From NCBI RefSeq assembly GCF_014200455.1, contig NZ_JACHBW010000010.1, positions 124,001-188,000 on the forward strand: a stretch of DNA of 64,000 nt, written 5' to 3'. Both the position numbers and the translations under genes were made by a program. The notes beneath the pieces are model-generated. The model worked only from the letters and a program-made list of their open reading frames with translations, was not told the origin of the DNA and did not search any database. The first letter of the stretch is position 1; each line of letters starts with the position of its first letter. Below, piece by piece: positions 27,452-38,370 of this stretch. This DNA is from Paraburkholderia bannensis. Lineage in GTDB: Bacteria > Pseudomonadota > Gammaproteobacteria > Burkholderiales > Burkholderiaceae.

Positions 27452-28780
27452 TCAGTGCGAGCTGAGCGCCTGCGTAGTGGCTTCGTCATGCGCGTGCTGG
27501 CTGCGGCGCGCATCGAGTCCGACGATGCACAGCAGCGAAATCGCCGCGAGGCAGGTGTAGAACACCGCGAGCGGCCACCACTGTCCCGTGTAGCGATGCG
27601 CGAGCCACGTGCCGACCAGCGGCGTCAGGCCGCCCGCGATCGCGCCGCACACCTGGTACGAGAGCGAGATCGCCGAATAGCGCACGCGCGTGGGGAACAC
27701 GCCCGACACGAAGCCCGCGATCACCGAGTAGTAGCTGGCCATGCAGACCACGGCGATGGCGATGCCAATCACCATCGGCAGGACATGGCCGCTTTGCACC
27801 AGCACGAACATCGGATACGGCGATAGCATCGCGCCGATGGCCGCGATCTTGAGAAAGCGCGCGCCGCCCAGACGTTCCGCCAGCCACGCCGCGAGCGGCT
27901 GCGAGAAGAACTGGATGAAGGCGACGATAAAGAGGCAGTCGAGAATCATCGACCGCGTGATGCCGACGTACTGCGTGGTGTACGCGATCATGAAGGTGTT
28001 GGTGAAGTACACGCCCGCGATGCCAATGGTGTTCGCGCCGATGCACAGCAGCACGAGACCCCACGAGGAACTGAACACTTCGGCGATCGGCAGCTTGGCG
28101 GTGCGGCGCTGATCCTTGAGCTTTTCGAATTCCGGCGATTCGTTCACGCCCAGCCGGATCATGATGCCGACGATCAGCAGCACGGCGGAGATGAGGAAGG
28201 GCAGACGCCAGCCCCACGAAAGAAAATCGGCCTTGTCGAGCGACGTGACCGAGCGAAACGCCAGCAACGAAAGAATCAGTCCAGCAGGCGAGCCCAGTTG
28301 CGCGAACGAGGCGAAGAAGGTGCGGCGGCCTTCGGGCGCGTGTTCGCCCGCCATCAGCACCGCTCCGCCCCACTCGCCTCCCACGGCGACGCCCTGCACC
28401 ACGCGCAGCAGCACCAGCAGCACGGGCGCCAGCGCGCCCACCTTCGCATACGACGGCAGCAAGCCGACGCACACCGTCGCCACGCCCATCATCATCAGCG
28501 TGGTCATCAGCGCCTTCTTGCGGCCGATGCGGTCGCCCAGATGGCCGAAGATCACGCCGCCCAGCGGACGCGCGAAAAATCCCACCGCGAAGGTGGCGAA
28601 CGACGCCATGGTGCTGACGAAGCGGTCTTCGGAGGGGAAATACAGCTCGCCGAACACCAGCGCGGCGGCCGTGGCGTAGATGTAGAAGTCGTACCACTCG
28701 ATCATGGTGCCGATGAACGCCGCGGCGGCGGCGCGCACGGGCTGGCGTGTGGTCGGGTGCGGGGTGGCTGATAGGGCCAT
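27452..28780 (-). CDS. MFS transporter, metabolite:H+ symporter type
   Basis: A 442-residue, 12-helix permease. The conserved GTMIEWYDFYIYATAAALVF stretch near residue 23 and HLGDRIGRKKALM near 79 identify the metabolite:H+ symporter group (relatives carry citrate, proline/betaine, shikimate or alpha-ketoglutarate). An AAGGAG site lies about 9 bases before the ATG. It is the first gene of the operon with the M20 and deacetylase-like genes and probably imports their substrate. Its upstream region faces the divergent LysR gene. Confidence 0.92.
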   Translation of the reverse strand: MALSATPHPTTRQPVRAAAAAFIGTMIEWYDFYIYATAAALVFGELYFPSEDRFVSTMASFATFAVGFFARPLGGVIFGHLGDRIGRKKALMTTLMMMGVATVCVGLLPSYAKVGALAPVLLVLLRVVQGVAVGGEWGGAVLMAGEHAPEGRRTFFASFAQLGSPAGLILSLLAFRSVTSLDKADFLSWGWRLPFLISAVLLIVGIMIRLGVNESPEFEKLKDQRRTAKLPIAEVFSSSWGLVLLCIGANTIGIAGVYFTNTFMIAYTTQYVGITRSMILDCLFIVAFIQFFSQPLAAWLAERLGGARFLKIAAIGAMLSPYPMFVLVQSGHVLPMVIGIAIAVVCMASYYSVIAGFVSGVFPTRVRYSAISLSYQVCGAIAGGLTPLVGTWLAHRYTGQWWPLAVFYTCLAAISLLCIVGLDARRSQHAHDEATTQALSSH

Positions 28781-28887
28781 GAGGTGAGTCTCCTTCGGGG
28801 CGCGTGCGGTATGAGTGTGGTCGAGGCGCGGTTTGCGGCGCTAAAACAGCGCATTCGCCATGCAGGCTTTATCGCCAGCCAGAAAAC

Positions 28888-28933
28888 ATTAGTCAAATTT
28901 CGCGTTATTATTCAGCACATAAATCTGGCTAAT
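28888..28933. promoter_or_regulatory. Probable LysR-type operator
   Basis: An imperfect inverted repeat, ATTAGTCAAATTT at 28888-28900 and AAATCTGGCTAAT at 28921-28933 (11 of 13 bases pair), spans an AT-rich island in the 173-bp divergent gap. Its position and size fit LysR-type regulator binding; it is just upstream of the LysR start. Confidence 0.55.
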
Positions 28934-28953
28934 ATCTTGGACGGAAACCGCGC

Positions 28954-29904
28954 ATGCGTGCCGACACCACCCGCTTTCTCAACGACCGGCTCGACTGGAA
29001 TTTGCTGCGCACCTATCTGGCGATCATGCAGGAGCGCAGCCTGAGCCGCGCCGCCGCGCGCCTCTACGTGACGCAGCCGGCGGTCAGCCAGGCGCTCAAG
29101 CGCCTCGAAGATGCGCTCGGCCGCAAGCTGATCGAGCGGCGCGGCGCGCACTTCGTGCCGACCCAGGCGGGCGAAGAGGTGTATCGGATCGCCAACGACA
29201 TCTACGGCAATATTTCGCGGCTGGAAACGGAGCTCGACGAGCGCACAGCCGATATCTCCGGCTCGATCCGCCTGCTCACGGTGAGCCGGATCGAATCGCG
29301 CGTCTACGACGAATTCCTCGCGGAATTCCACGTCGCCTATCCGCGCATCGAGTTGCAGATCGAAGTGATGCGCTCGACCGACATCATTTCATCGCTGCTG
29401 CAAAAGACCGCGACAGCGGGTCTGAGCCTGTGCCGCACGCCCGTCGACAAGCTGGAAATGCGCTGCTTTCTGCGCCAGCGCTACGCGATTTATTGCGGCC
29501 GGCATCACCGGCTGTTCGGGCTATCGCAACTGACGATGGAGGATCTGCTGGCCGAGAATTTCGTGTCGTTCACCAGCGACCAGATCGGCGACAGTCTTTC
29601 GCCGCTCACGGTGTTCCGCGATCAGCGCGGCTTTACGGGGCGCATCGTGGCATCGTCGCCGAGTCTCGATGAAGTGCGGCGGCTGATCTACGCGGGCTAT
29701 GGCATTGGCTGCCTGCCGGAACATATCGTGAAGGACGATCTGGCGCGGCAGCGTCTGTGGCAATTGCCGCCGGAGGAAGGTCTCGCGGATGTGGATATCC
29801 ACTTGCTGTGGCATCGCGAGCGAAAGCGCAATGCGGCCGAAGAGGCGTTCTTCGGCGCGATGGAGCGCTGCATGCAGCGCTATGCGCTCGCGCAGCGGCT
29901 GTAG
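28954..29904 (+). CDS. LysR-type transcriptional regulator
   Basis: A 316-residue LysR protein. The winged helix-turn-helix is at about residues 15-75 (SLSRAAARLYVTQPAVSQAL), and a periplasmic-binding-fold effector domain follows. It is transcribed divergently from the MFS/M20/deacetylase operon 173 bp away, the classic arrangement for a LysR regulator of a catabolic operon. A dyad in the gap (28888-28933) is the likely operator. The effector is probably an intermediate of the pathway, but is unknown. Confidence 0.93.
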   Translation: MRADTTRFLNDRLDWNLLRTYLAIMQERSLSRAAARLYVTQPAVSQALKRLEDALGRKLIERRGAHFVPTQAGEEVYRIANDIYGNISRLETELDERTADISGSIRLLTVSRIESRVYDEFLAEFHVAYPRIELQIEVMRSTDIISSLLQKTATAGLSLCRTPVDKLEMRCFLRQRYAIYCGRHHRLFGLSQLTMEDLLAENFVSFTSDQIGDSLSPLTVFRDQRGFTGRIVASSPSLDEVRRLIYAGYGIGCLPEHIVKDDLARQRLWQLPPEEGLADVDIHLLWHRERKRNAAEEAFFGAMERCMQRYALAQRL

Positions 29905-29946
29905 GCAACGCCGCGCGAACGTTGCATCAACAACGATCAAGCAGCT

Positions 29947-30405
29947 TCAATACCCGCGCGCCAGCACCGCAACACCAATAGTCACGACGCCCAGCACCAG
30001 ATTGATCATCACAAGGCGGCGCATCGACCCCACCGCGCGCGCGCCGTCGGGCCACTTCTGCGCCTGCACCGCGCGGCGAATGCGCGGGAACAGCGCAAAA
30101 CGGATATGGCCGAACATCAGCATCATGATGACGCCCAGGCCCGCCATTGCGTGCAGTTGCCAGGTGGCATGGCCGCCGCCGAACTGCATCAGCAGGAAAC
30201 CGCCGCTCAGCAGAATCAGGATGATGGCGATGCCCACCCAGTTGAAGAAGCGGCCAAACACCGATTCGATGAGCGGAAGCCGCAATTGCGGCGAGAGATC
30301 TTCGAGCGCGGGGCGCAGACAGAAGTGCGCGAAAACCATCCCGCCCACCCACACGGCGACGCTCAGCAGATGCACAAACAGCGCGATTTCGATCGCGTGA
30401 CCCAT
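29947..30405 (-). CDS. CopD-like integral membrane protein
   Basis: A 152-residue protein with four membrane helices (about 5-25, 50-72, 84-100, 128-148). The N-terminal VHLLSVAVWVGGMVFAHF pattern, with a conserved His and Trp-Gly-Gly, is that of CopD/PCP-type membrane proteins, which may bind haem or copper. No CopC or copper gene lies near. It is convergent with the LysR gene and 171 bp downstream of parC, from which two hairpins separate it. Confidence 0.78.
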   Translation of the reverse strand: MGHAIEIALFVHLLSVAVWVGGMVFAHFCLRPALEDLSPQLRLPLIESVFGRFFNWVGIAIILILLSGGFLLMQFGGGHATWQLHAMAGLGVIMMLMFGHIRFALFPRIRRAVQAQKWPDGARAVGSMRRLVMINLVLGVVTIGVAVLARGY

Positions 30406-30458
30406 GCTGATATTTCCTTGTACTTAAAAGATTTCCGGTGCGAACGCCCGGATGTAAT

Positions 30459-30525
30459 GTGGGCGGCATTATTTCATGCCGCCCACGGTCGCGCACTGGA
30501 CGTGTACGCCCGTTCACGGGCGTAC
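30459..30525 (-). terminator. Two consecutive perfect hairpins after parC
   Basis: Stem one: 30504-30512 with 30517-30525 (9 bp, TTCA loop). Stem two: 30459-30469 with 30476-30486 (11 bp, 6-base loop). Neither has a T-run, so they might act as a Rho-type terminator, an RNA-stabilising end, or a roadblock. They lie between the parC stop (30577) and the CopD-like gene. Confidence 0.55.
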
Positions 30526-30576
30526 GTTGGCTGGCTCCCGCTTTGGCTGGCCAGGCGTTGCCATGCGCAGGCCGCG

Positions 30577-32901
30577 TCAGGCCTGGCGCGGCAGCACTGG
30601 GCGCATGCCCGTGATGACCTTGAGCTTCGAGTCCGGCGCGCGGCCCTTGCGTGCCCGCTTGCCGATCTGCGGCGCGAGCACCGGACCGGCCATCAGGTCT
30701 TCGCCCGGCTTCTGTCCGCGGCCCGTGCCTTCCAGCACGACACCCGCCGCGTTGATCGCCAGCGCCTGCACGAGCGTCTCCTTGTCTTCGAGCTGCATCA
30801 GCGTGACGCCGCGACCGCCGCCCGAGAGCGTCTTCATCTCGTCGAGGCCGAACACCAGCAGACGACCGCCCGAGGACAGGCACGCCACCTGGATCGCGTC
30901 CGGCAGCATCGGCATCGGCGCGAGCGGCACGCTGCCTTCGTCGATCGTCATGAAGGCCTTGCCCGCCTTCACGCGGCTGACCATGTCGCCGATCTTCGCG
31001 ATAAAGCCAAAGCCGTTGCTCGACGCCAGCAGCAGTTGCGTGTCCGCAGGTGCCGCAAAGTAATGCAGCAGATGCGAACCCGATTCGAGTTCGATCAGCG
31101 AGGTGACCGGCACGCCGTCACCGCGACCGCCCGGCAGTTGCGCCACCGACACCGAATACACGCGCCCATTGCTGCCCCACGCGATCAGCGTGTCGGGTGT
31201 GCGGCACTGGAACGCCGCGTACAGACCGTCGCCGGCCTTGAACGTGAAGCCCTGCTGGTCCAGACCGTGGCCCTTGAGCGCACGCACCCAGCCCTTTTGC
31301 GACACCACCACCGTGACCGGATCGTCCGCCACGCGCACTTCGAAGCTCGCGCGCTTTTCCTGCTGGATCAGCGTGCGGCGATCGTCGCCATACTGCTTCG
31401 CATCGGCTTCGATTTCCTTGACGATCAGGCGCTTCATCGACGCTTCGTTGGCAAGCAGTTCTTCGAGCTTCGCCTTCTCTTCGCGCAACTCGGCCAGTTC
31501 CTTCTCGATCTTGATCTTTTCCAGCCGCGCCAACTGGCGCAGACGGATTTCGAGGATGTCTTCGGCCTGACGCTCGGAAAGGCCGAACGCGCTCATCAGC
31601 GCCGACTTCGGCTCGTCCGACTCGCGGATGATGCGGATGACTTCGTCGATATTGAGGAAGACGATCATCCGCCCTTCGAGGATGTGGATGCGGTCGTCGA
31701 CCTTGGCGAGGCGATGCTTCGTGCGGCGCGTGACCGTTGCGAAACGGAAGCCGATCCACTCGCCCAGAATCTCGCTGATGCCCTTCTGGCGCGGACGGCC
31801 ATCGGCGCCGATCATCACGAGGTTCAGCGACGCGTTCGATTCGAGGCTGGTGTTGGCCAGCAGCGAATTGATGAACTCGCCCTGATCGATCTTGCTGGTC
31901 TTCGGCTCGAACACCAGACGCACCGGCGCGTCCTTGCCCGACTCGTCGCGCACGGCGTCCAGCAGACCGAGCATGGTCTGCTTGTTCTGCAACTGCTCGG
32001 GCGTGAGCGTCTTCTTGCCGAGCTTGAGCTTGGGGTTGGTCAGCTCCTCGATCTCTTCGAGCACCTTCTGGCCCGACGTGTTCGGCGGCAGTTCCGTGAC
32101 GACCAGTTGCCACTGGCCGCGCGCGAGGTCTTCGATCTTCCAGCGCGCGCGCACCTTCAGGCTGCCACGGCCGGTTTCATAAGCCGCCGCGATTTCCGCT
32201 TCGCTCGAAATGATCTGGCCGCCGCCCGGGAAATCCGGTCCCGGCAGACGCTCCATGATTTCCGCGTGCGAAAGCTTCGGATTCTTGATCATCGCCACCG
32301 CCGCCGTCGCCACTTCGCGCAGATTGTGCGAAGGGATTTCGGTGGCCAGCCCCACGGCAATGCCCGATGCGCCGTTGAGAAGCAGCATCGGCAGGCGCGC
32401 GGGCAGCGTCCTGGGTTCCTGGAAGGAACCGTCGTAGTTCGGCATGAAATCGACGGTGCCCATGTCGATTTCGTCGAGCAGCAGCTTGGCGATGGGCGTG
32501 AGGCGCGCTTCCGTGTAACGCATCGCCGCCGCGCCGTCGCCGTCGCGCGAACCGAAGTTGCCCTGACCGTCGATGAGCGGATAGCGCATCGAGAAGTCCT
32601 GGGCCAGACGCACGAGCGCGTCATAGGCCGACTGGTCGCCGTGCGGGTGGTACTTACCGAGCACGTCGCCGACCACGCGCGCCGACTTCACGGGCTTGGC
32701 GTTGTCGGCGAGGCCCATCTCGTTCATCGCGAACAGGATGCGGCGCTGCACCGGCTTCTGGCCGTCGCAGACGTCGGGCAGCGCACGGCCCTTGACCACG
32801 CTCACGGCGTAGTCGAGGTAGGCGCGTTCCGCGTAGTGGCCGAGCGTGAGCGTGTCGCCGCCGTCGGCCGCGCCATTCGCTTCAACAAAAAGATCGTCCA
32901 T
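30577..32901 (-). CDS. parC: DNA topoisomerase IV subunit A
   Basis: A 774-residue type IIA topoisomerase A subunit. Tyr129 in AAMRYTEARL is the DNA-cleaving Tyr, and GQGNFGSRDGDGA precedes it. The C-terminal part is a ParC-type, shorter pinwheel domain, which with the ParE neighbour separates it from GyrA. The quinolone loop reads HPHGDQSAYDA (85-95), so Gln90 stands where Escherichia coli ParC has Ser80. The enzyme decatenates replicated chromosomes. It follows parE by 50 bp in the same direction, so the two are cotranscribed. Confidence 0.97.
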   Translation of the reverse strand: MDDLFVEANGAADGGDTLTLGHYAERAYLDYAVSVVKGRALPDVCDGQKPVQRRILFAMNEMGLADNAKPVKSARVVGDVLGKYHPHGDQSAYDALVRLAQDFSMRYPLIDGQGNFGSRDGDGAAAMRYTEARLTPIAKLLLDEIDMGTVDFMPNYDGSFQEPRTLPARLPMLLLNGASGIAVGLATEIPSHNLREVATAAVAMIKNPKLSHAEIMERLPGPDFPGGGQIISSEAEIAAAYETGRGSLKVRARWKIEDLARGQWQLVVTELPPNTSGQKVLEEIEELTNPKLKLGKKTLTPEQLQNKQTMLGLLDAVRDESGKDAPVRLVFEPKTSKIDQGEFINSLLANTSLESNASLNLVMIGADGRPRQKGISEILGEWIGFRFATVTRRTKHRLAKVDDRIHILEGRMIVFLNIDEVIRIIRESDEPKSALMSAFGLSERQAEDILEIRLRQLARLEKIKIEKELAELREEKAKLEELLANEASMKRLIVKEIEADAKQYGDDRRTLIQQEKRASFEVRVADDPVTVVVSQKGWVRALKGHGLDQQGFTFKAGDGLYAAFQCRTPDTLIAWGSNGRVYSVSVAQLPGGRGDGVPVTSLIELESGSHLLHYFAAPADTQLLLASSNGFGFIAKIGDMVSRVKAGKAFMTIDEGSVPLAPMPMLPDAIQVACLSSGGRLLVFGLDEMKTLSGGGRGVTLMQLEDKETLVQALAINAAGVVLEGTGRGQKPGEDLMAGPVLAPQIGKRARKGRAPDSKLKVITGMRPVLPRQA

Positions 32902-32951
32902 GTTTCAATCAGTCCGTAATCTGTAGGGGCAGGTTGTGTAGAAGGCGCGGA

Positions 32952-34943
<1,992 letters not shown>

Positions 34944-35344
34944 GGTGATCCGCAGGGAGTTGTCCGCGCGCTTGTCCACAGAGCCTGTGGACATCTGCGG
35001 GGAAAACGCGTTGAGTGTTCAAAAAAACCGTGACGAAACAATGGCGTGAACAGACTGCTCGCCTGGCGCGCAGGCGCGGCGCGCCAGGCCGGTCCGCCGT
35101 ATTCGCGAGGTATTGTACTGATTTGGGACCGCGCGGCAATTTGCTTGAGGGTCGGCCGTTCGGCCAGCGGGCGCCCGCAAGGGCGACTCGCGTGGAATGG
35201 GCCGCTTGCGGCCGGGGCTTGGGGGCGGCGGGTCTAAGGGAGATTTTGCGCGGTTTGCTGGACTGTTCGTTGCGTGGTTTGCGATGACCATCCCTGAACG
35301 CTGCCATAAAAAAGCGGCCCGCAGGCCGCTTCCTTCTCACTCCA
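34944..35344. other. Intergenic region upstream of parE
   Basis: 401 bp before the parE start, ending at the Uup terminator (35308-35331). An A/T-richer segment at 35108-35125 could hold the parE promoter, as TTGTACTGATTTGG is present. No other element is clear. Confidence 0.4.
35308..35331 (-). terminator. Rho-independent terminator of the ABC-F gene
   Basis: An 8-bp perfect stem (35312-35319 with 35324-35331, CGCA loop) is followed on the minus strand by a T-run. It lies 13 bp beyond the ABC-F stop. Confidence 0.9.
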
Positions 35345-37273
35345 TCACTTGCGCTTCGCTTCCAGTTCTTCCCAGCGCTCCAGCGCCACGAGCAATTCCT
35401 CGTCGATTGCCGCGTAACGTTCCGTCAGCCGCGTCGCTTCCTTGCCGTCCTTCGCGAAGATCGAACCGTCTTCGATTTGCGCGCCGATGGTCTTCTGCTC
35501 TGTTTCCAGCGCCTCGATCTTCTTCGGCAGCTCGTCCAGCTCGCGCTGCTCCTTGAACGACAGCTTCACGCTGCGCTGCGCGTTGCGGCCCGCCGAACTG
35601 TCCTTGGGCGCTGCGGCAGCCGGGGCGGCGTCCTTCGGCGCACGCGCTTCGGCGATTTCCTGCGAGCGCGCGCTCTGGGTCTGCCAGTCGGTGAAGCCGC
35701 CGACATATTCGCGCCACTTACCTTCGCCCTCCGACGCGATCACCGACGTCACCACGTTGTCGAGGAACGCGCGATCGTGCGAGACCAGCAGCACGGTGCC
35801 GTCGTAATCGGCGAGCAGCTCTTCGAGCAGTTCGAGCGTGGGGATGTCGAGGTCGTTGGTGGGCTCGTCGAGCACCAGCACGTTGGCGGGCCGCGCGAAC
35901 AGGCGCGCGAGCAGCAGACGGTTGCGCTCGCCGCCCGACAGCGATTTCACGGGCGAACGCGCGCGCTCCGGCGCGAACAGGAAGTCGCCCAGATAGCTCA
36001 TCACGTGCTTTTTCGCGCCGTTGATCTCCACCCAGTCGCTGCCCGGGCTAATCGTATCGGCGAGCGTTTTTTCGAGGTCGAGCTGCGCGCGCATCTGGTC
36101 GAAGTACGCCACCTGCAGGTTCGTGCCCACGCGCACCGTGCCTTCATCGGGCTTGAGTTCGCCGAGAATCAGCTTGAGCAGCGTGGTCTTGCCCGCGCCG
36201 TTCGGGCCGACAAAGCCGATCTTGTCGCCGCGCATCACCGTGCCCGTGAAGCGGTCGACGATGCGGCGGCCGCCATACTGCTTCACCACGTCCGTGAGTT
36301 CCGCGACGATCTTGCCCGACTTTTCGCCCTGCGCGACGTCGAGCTTGACGTTGCCCTGCACGTTGCGGCGCTCGGCGCGGTCGTTGCGCATCTGCACGAG
36401 GCGCGCGATGCGCCCTACGCTGCGCGTGCGGCGCGCTTCCACGCCCTTGCGGATCCACACTTCTTCCTGCGCAAGCAGCTTGTCGAACTTCTCGTTTTCG
36501 ACGCGCTCGACTTCGAGCTGTAGCGCCTTGCGCTCCTGATACTGCGAGAAGTTGCCCGGATACGAGAGCAGCTTGCCGCGATCGAGTTCGACGATGCGCG
36601 TGGCCACGCGGTCGAGGAACGCGCGATCGTGGGTGATGAACAGCAGGCTCGAACGCTGCGAGACCAGCAGCTCTTCGAGCCAGCGAATGCCGTCGAAGTC
36701 CAGGTGGTTGGTCGGTTCGTCGAGCAGCAGCACGTCGGGCTGGAGCACCAGCGCGCGCGCCAGCGCCACGCGCTTTTGCATGCCGCCCGAAAGCGCGCCC
36801 ACGCGGGCCTCGCCTTCCAGGCCGATCTGCGCGAGCGTGGTGGCGACACGCGTGCGCCAGTTCCAGCCGTCGTGCATGTCGAGCGACGATTGCAGCGAAT
36901 TCATGCGGGCCATCAGCGCGTCGTGTTCCGCGCCTTCGGGCGTTTCCGCGAGTCGATGCGCGACCGCGTCGTATTCGTCGAGCAGCGCGCGCACCTGCGC
37001 GAGGCCCGAGGCGACGGTGTCGAACACCGAGGCGTCGGTATCGAAATCCGGCTCCTGCGGCACGTAGACGGTCGTGAGGTTCTGCTGGCGCGTGACGAGG
37101 CCGTCGTCGGGACGGGCGAGCTCGGCGACGATCTTGAGCAGCGAGGATTTACCCGCGCCGTTACGGCCGATCAGCCCGACGCGCTCGCCGGCTTCGAGCG
37201 AAAAGTCCGCGTGATCGAGCAGCGCGACGTGGCCGAACGCGAGTTGCGCGCCGGTGATGGTGTAAAGCGACAT
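35345..37273 (-). CDS. uup: ABC-F family ATPase (Uup-like)
   Basis: A 642-residue ABC-F protein with two ATPase domains and no membrane segment. Walker A GRNGAGKSS near 36 and GPNGAGKTT near 355, with LSGG signature motifs in each half, and a charged linker between them (about 245-300). A basic, coiled-coil C-terminal domain (about 560-642) is the DNA- or ribosome-binding tail that characterises Uup rather than EttA. Uup proteins bind ribosomes or branched DNA. The gene is probably transcribed alone. Confidence 0.88.
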   Translation of the reverse strand: MSLYTITGAQLAFGHVALLDHADFSLEAGERVGLIGRNGAGKSSLLKIVAELARPDDGLVTRQQNLTTVYVPQEPDFDTDASVFDTVASGLAQVRALLDEYDAVAHRLAETPEGAEHDALMARMNSLQSSLDMHDGWNWRTRVATTLAQIGLEGEARVGALSGGMQKRVALARALVLQPDVLLLDEPTNHLDFDGIRWLEELLVSQRSSLLFITHDRAFLDRVATRIVELDRGKLLSYPGNFSQYQERKALQLEVERVENEKFDKLLAQEEVWIRKGVEARRTRSVGRIARLVQMRNDRAERRNVQGNVKLDVAQGEKSGKIVAELTDVVKQYGGRRIVDRFTGTVMRGDKIGFVGPNGAGKTTLLKLILGELKPDEGTVRVGTNLQVAYFDQMRAQLDLEKTLADTISPGSDWVEINGAKKHVMSYLGDFLFAPERARSPVKSLSGGERNRLLLARLFARPANVLVLDEPTNDLDIPTLELLEELLADYDGTVLLVSHDRAFLDNVVTSVIASEGEGKWREYVGGFTDWQTQSARSQEIAEARAPKDAAPAAAAPKDSSAGRNAQRSVKLSFKEQRELDELPKKIEALETEQKTIGAQIEDGSIFAKDGKEATRLTERYAAIDEELLVALERWEELEAKRK

Positions 37274-37317
37274 GGATGGAAACCGTGGCCTGCGTTGGAG
37301 AGCAAGCGCATATTGTA

Positions 37318-37340
37318 CCGGGGCGCGGCGTGCGCCCCGG
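37318..37340 (-). terminator. Hairpin between DUF4399 and ABC-F genes
   Basis: A 9-bp perfect stem (CCGGGGCGC 37318-37326 with 37332-37340) lies 19 bp after the DUF4399 stop on the minus strand. Only a short T-containing tail follows, so termination is likely but not certain. Confidence 0.5.
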
Positions 37341-37358
37341 CGGCGGACTTCGCGCGGC

Positions 37359-37769
37359 TTACTTCACATGCACCGTGATCGTCTTGCTCCACTCGGGGCC
37401 GTAGGACTGGTGTGCGCCGTTGGCGAACTGCGCGGTGAGCGTGTGATCGCCGGGCGGCAGCGTGATATCGGCTTCGGTCTGGCCTTTGCCGTAGTGAATC
37501 GATTTGTCGCTGACCGGCACCACCGTGCCTTGCGGCAGCGGCTGCCCGTCGATCAGCAGATGATGGTGGCCCGTATTGGGCGTGACAGTGCCCGCGGGCG
37601 CGACCGTCATGCCGTCGATGCCGAACTTGATATGCACCGGGTTGCTCACGGTCGCACCGTCCGCCGGCTCGATGAAATAGACGCCCTCGGCATGCGCGAC
37701 GCTACTTGCGAAGCCGTTTGCCAAAAGACACGCCGCGAAGGTCATGCCGGCCAGCCAGGATTTTTTCAT
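37359..37769 (-). CDS. DUF4399 periplasmic protein
   Basis: A 136-residue secreted protein. The start is MKKSWLAG at 37769 after AAGGAGCG; residues 1-27 are a Sec signal ending AHA|EG. The rest matches DUF4399, with VYFIEPADGATV, TGHHHLLIDG and LPPGDHTLTAQFANGAH. The paired His in TGHHHLLI suggest a metal site, but no function is published that I know of. It stands alone, between the ABC-F gene and rubredoxin. Confidence 0.88.
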   Translation of the reverse strand: MKKSWLAGMTFAACLLANGFASSVAHAEGVYFIEPADGATVSNPVHIKFGIDGMTVAPAGTVTPNTGHHHLLIDGQPLPQGTVVPVSDKSIHYGKGQTEADITLPPGDHTLTAQFANGAHQSYGPEWSKTITVHVK

Positions 37770-37996
37770 GATTGATCGCTCCTTGGGTGAACTCCACTCG
37801 CGGCCAAGCATACACCGCAGCGATGACGCGACGCTGCGATGCCGCGCGCCTGCCGCAGCATTGCAAACGTCAAGCTGAAGGTGCGCCTGCCGTTTTCCGG
37901 TAACATCGCGGCTCGCCCTCGCCCCGGCTAAACGGGGCCATATAAAAGGGTTTCTCCGCGGCCGCGCGCCGCGTACTGCATTGAGAAAGGTGTGTT

Positions 37997-38179
37997 GTGA
38001 GCGAAGTCATCGAGTACAAGAGCTGGGTCTGCCTGATTTGCGGCTGGATCTATAACGAAGAAGAAGGATTGCCCGACGAAGGCATCGCGGCGGGCACGCG
38101 CTTCGCGGATATCCCGGACGACTGGCGTTGCCCGCTGTGCGACGTGGGCAAGCCGGAGTTCGCCGTCGTCGAGTTCTGA
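37997..38179 (+). CDS. Rubredoxin
   Basis: A 60-residue iron protein. Cys12/Cys15 (CLICG) and Cys45/Cys48 (CPLCD) are the four ligands of one Fe, and WIYNEEEGLPDEGIAAGTRF is the family core. GTG at 37997 is the start, after GAGAAAGG at 37983-37990. Rubredoxins pass single electrons, for example to alkane hydroxylases or in oxidative-stress repair. No reductase or hydroxylase gene is adjacent. Confidence 0.95.
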   Translation: MSEVIEYKSWVCLICGWIYNEEEGLPDEGIAAGTRFADIPDDWRCPLCDVGKPEFAVVEF

Positions 38180-38343
38180 AGTTAGGCAGCCCCCTGAATA
38201 CCCTCAGGGCGACGTTTTCCAGCCGCATTGGCTTTGCTATACTCTTGCGCCTGCGCAGGCAACGTCCTCGCGCGGACTCCGCGCCATGACGGGTGACTTG
38301 GGAAACATGGCGGTTGGGCGGAGTCGGGGCTTCCGATGCCCTT

Positions 38344-38370
38344 GAGCGGTTACTGAGCGGTTACTGAGCG
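38344..38370. repeat. 11-bp tandem repeat just upstream of tRNA-Arg
   Basis: GAGCGGTTACT occurs at 38344-38354 and 38355-38365, followed by a partial copy GAGCG (38366-38370), which ends exactly where the mature tRNA begins. It is thus part of the 5' leader of the tRNA precursor or its promoter-proximal DNA. Confidence 0.85.

Noticed and set aside
30106..32919. 937-residue open frame opposite parC
   Set aside because: Antisense of parC with typical GC-shadow composition.
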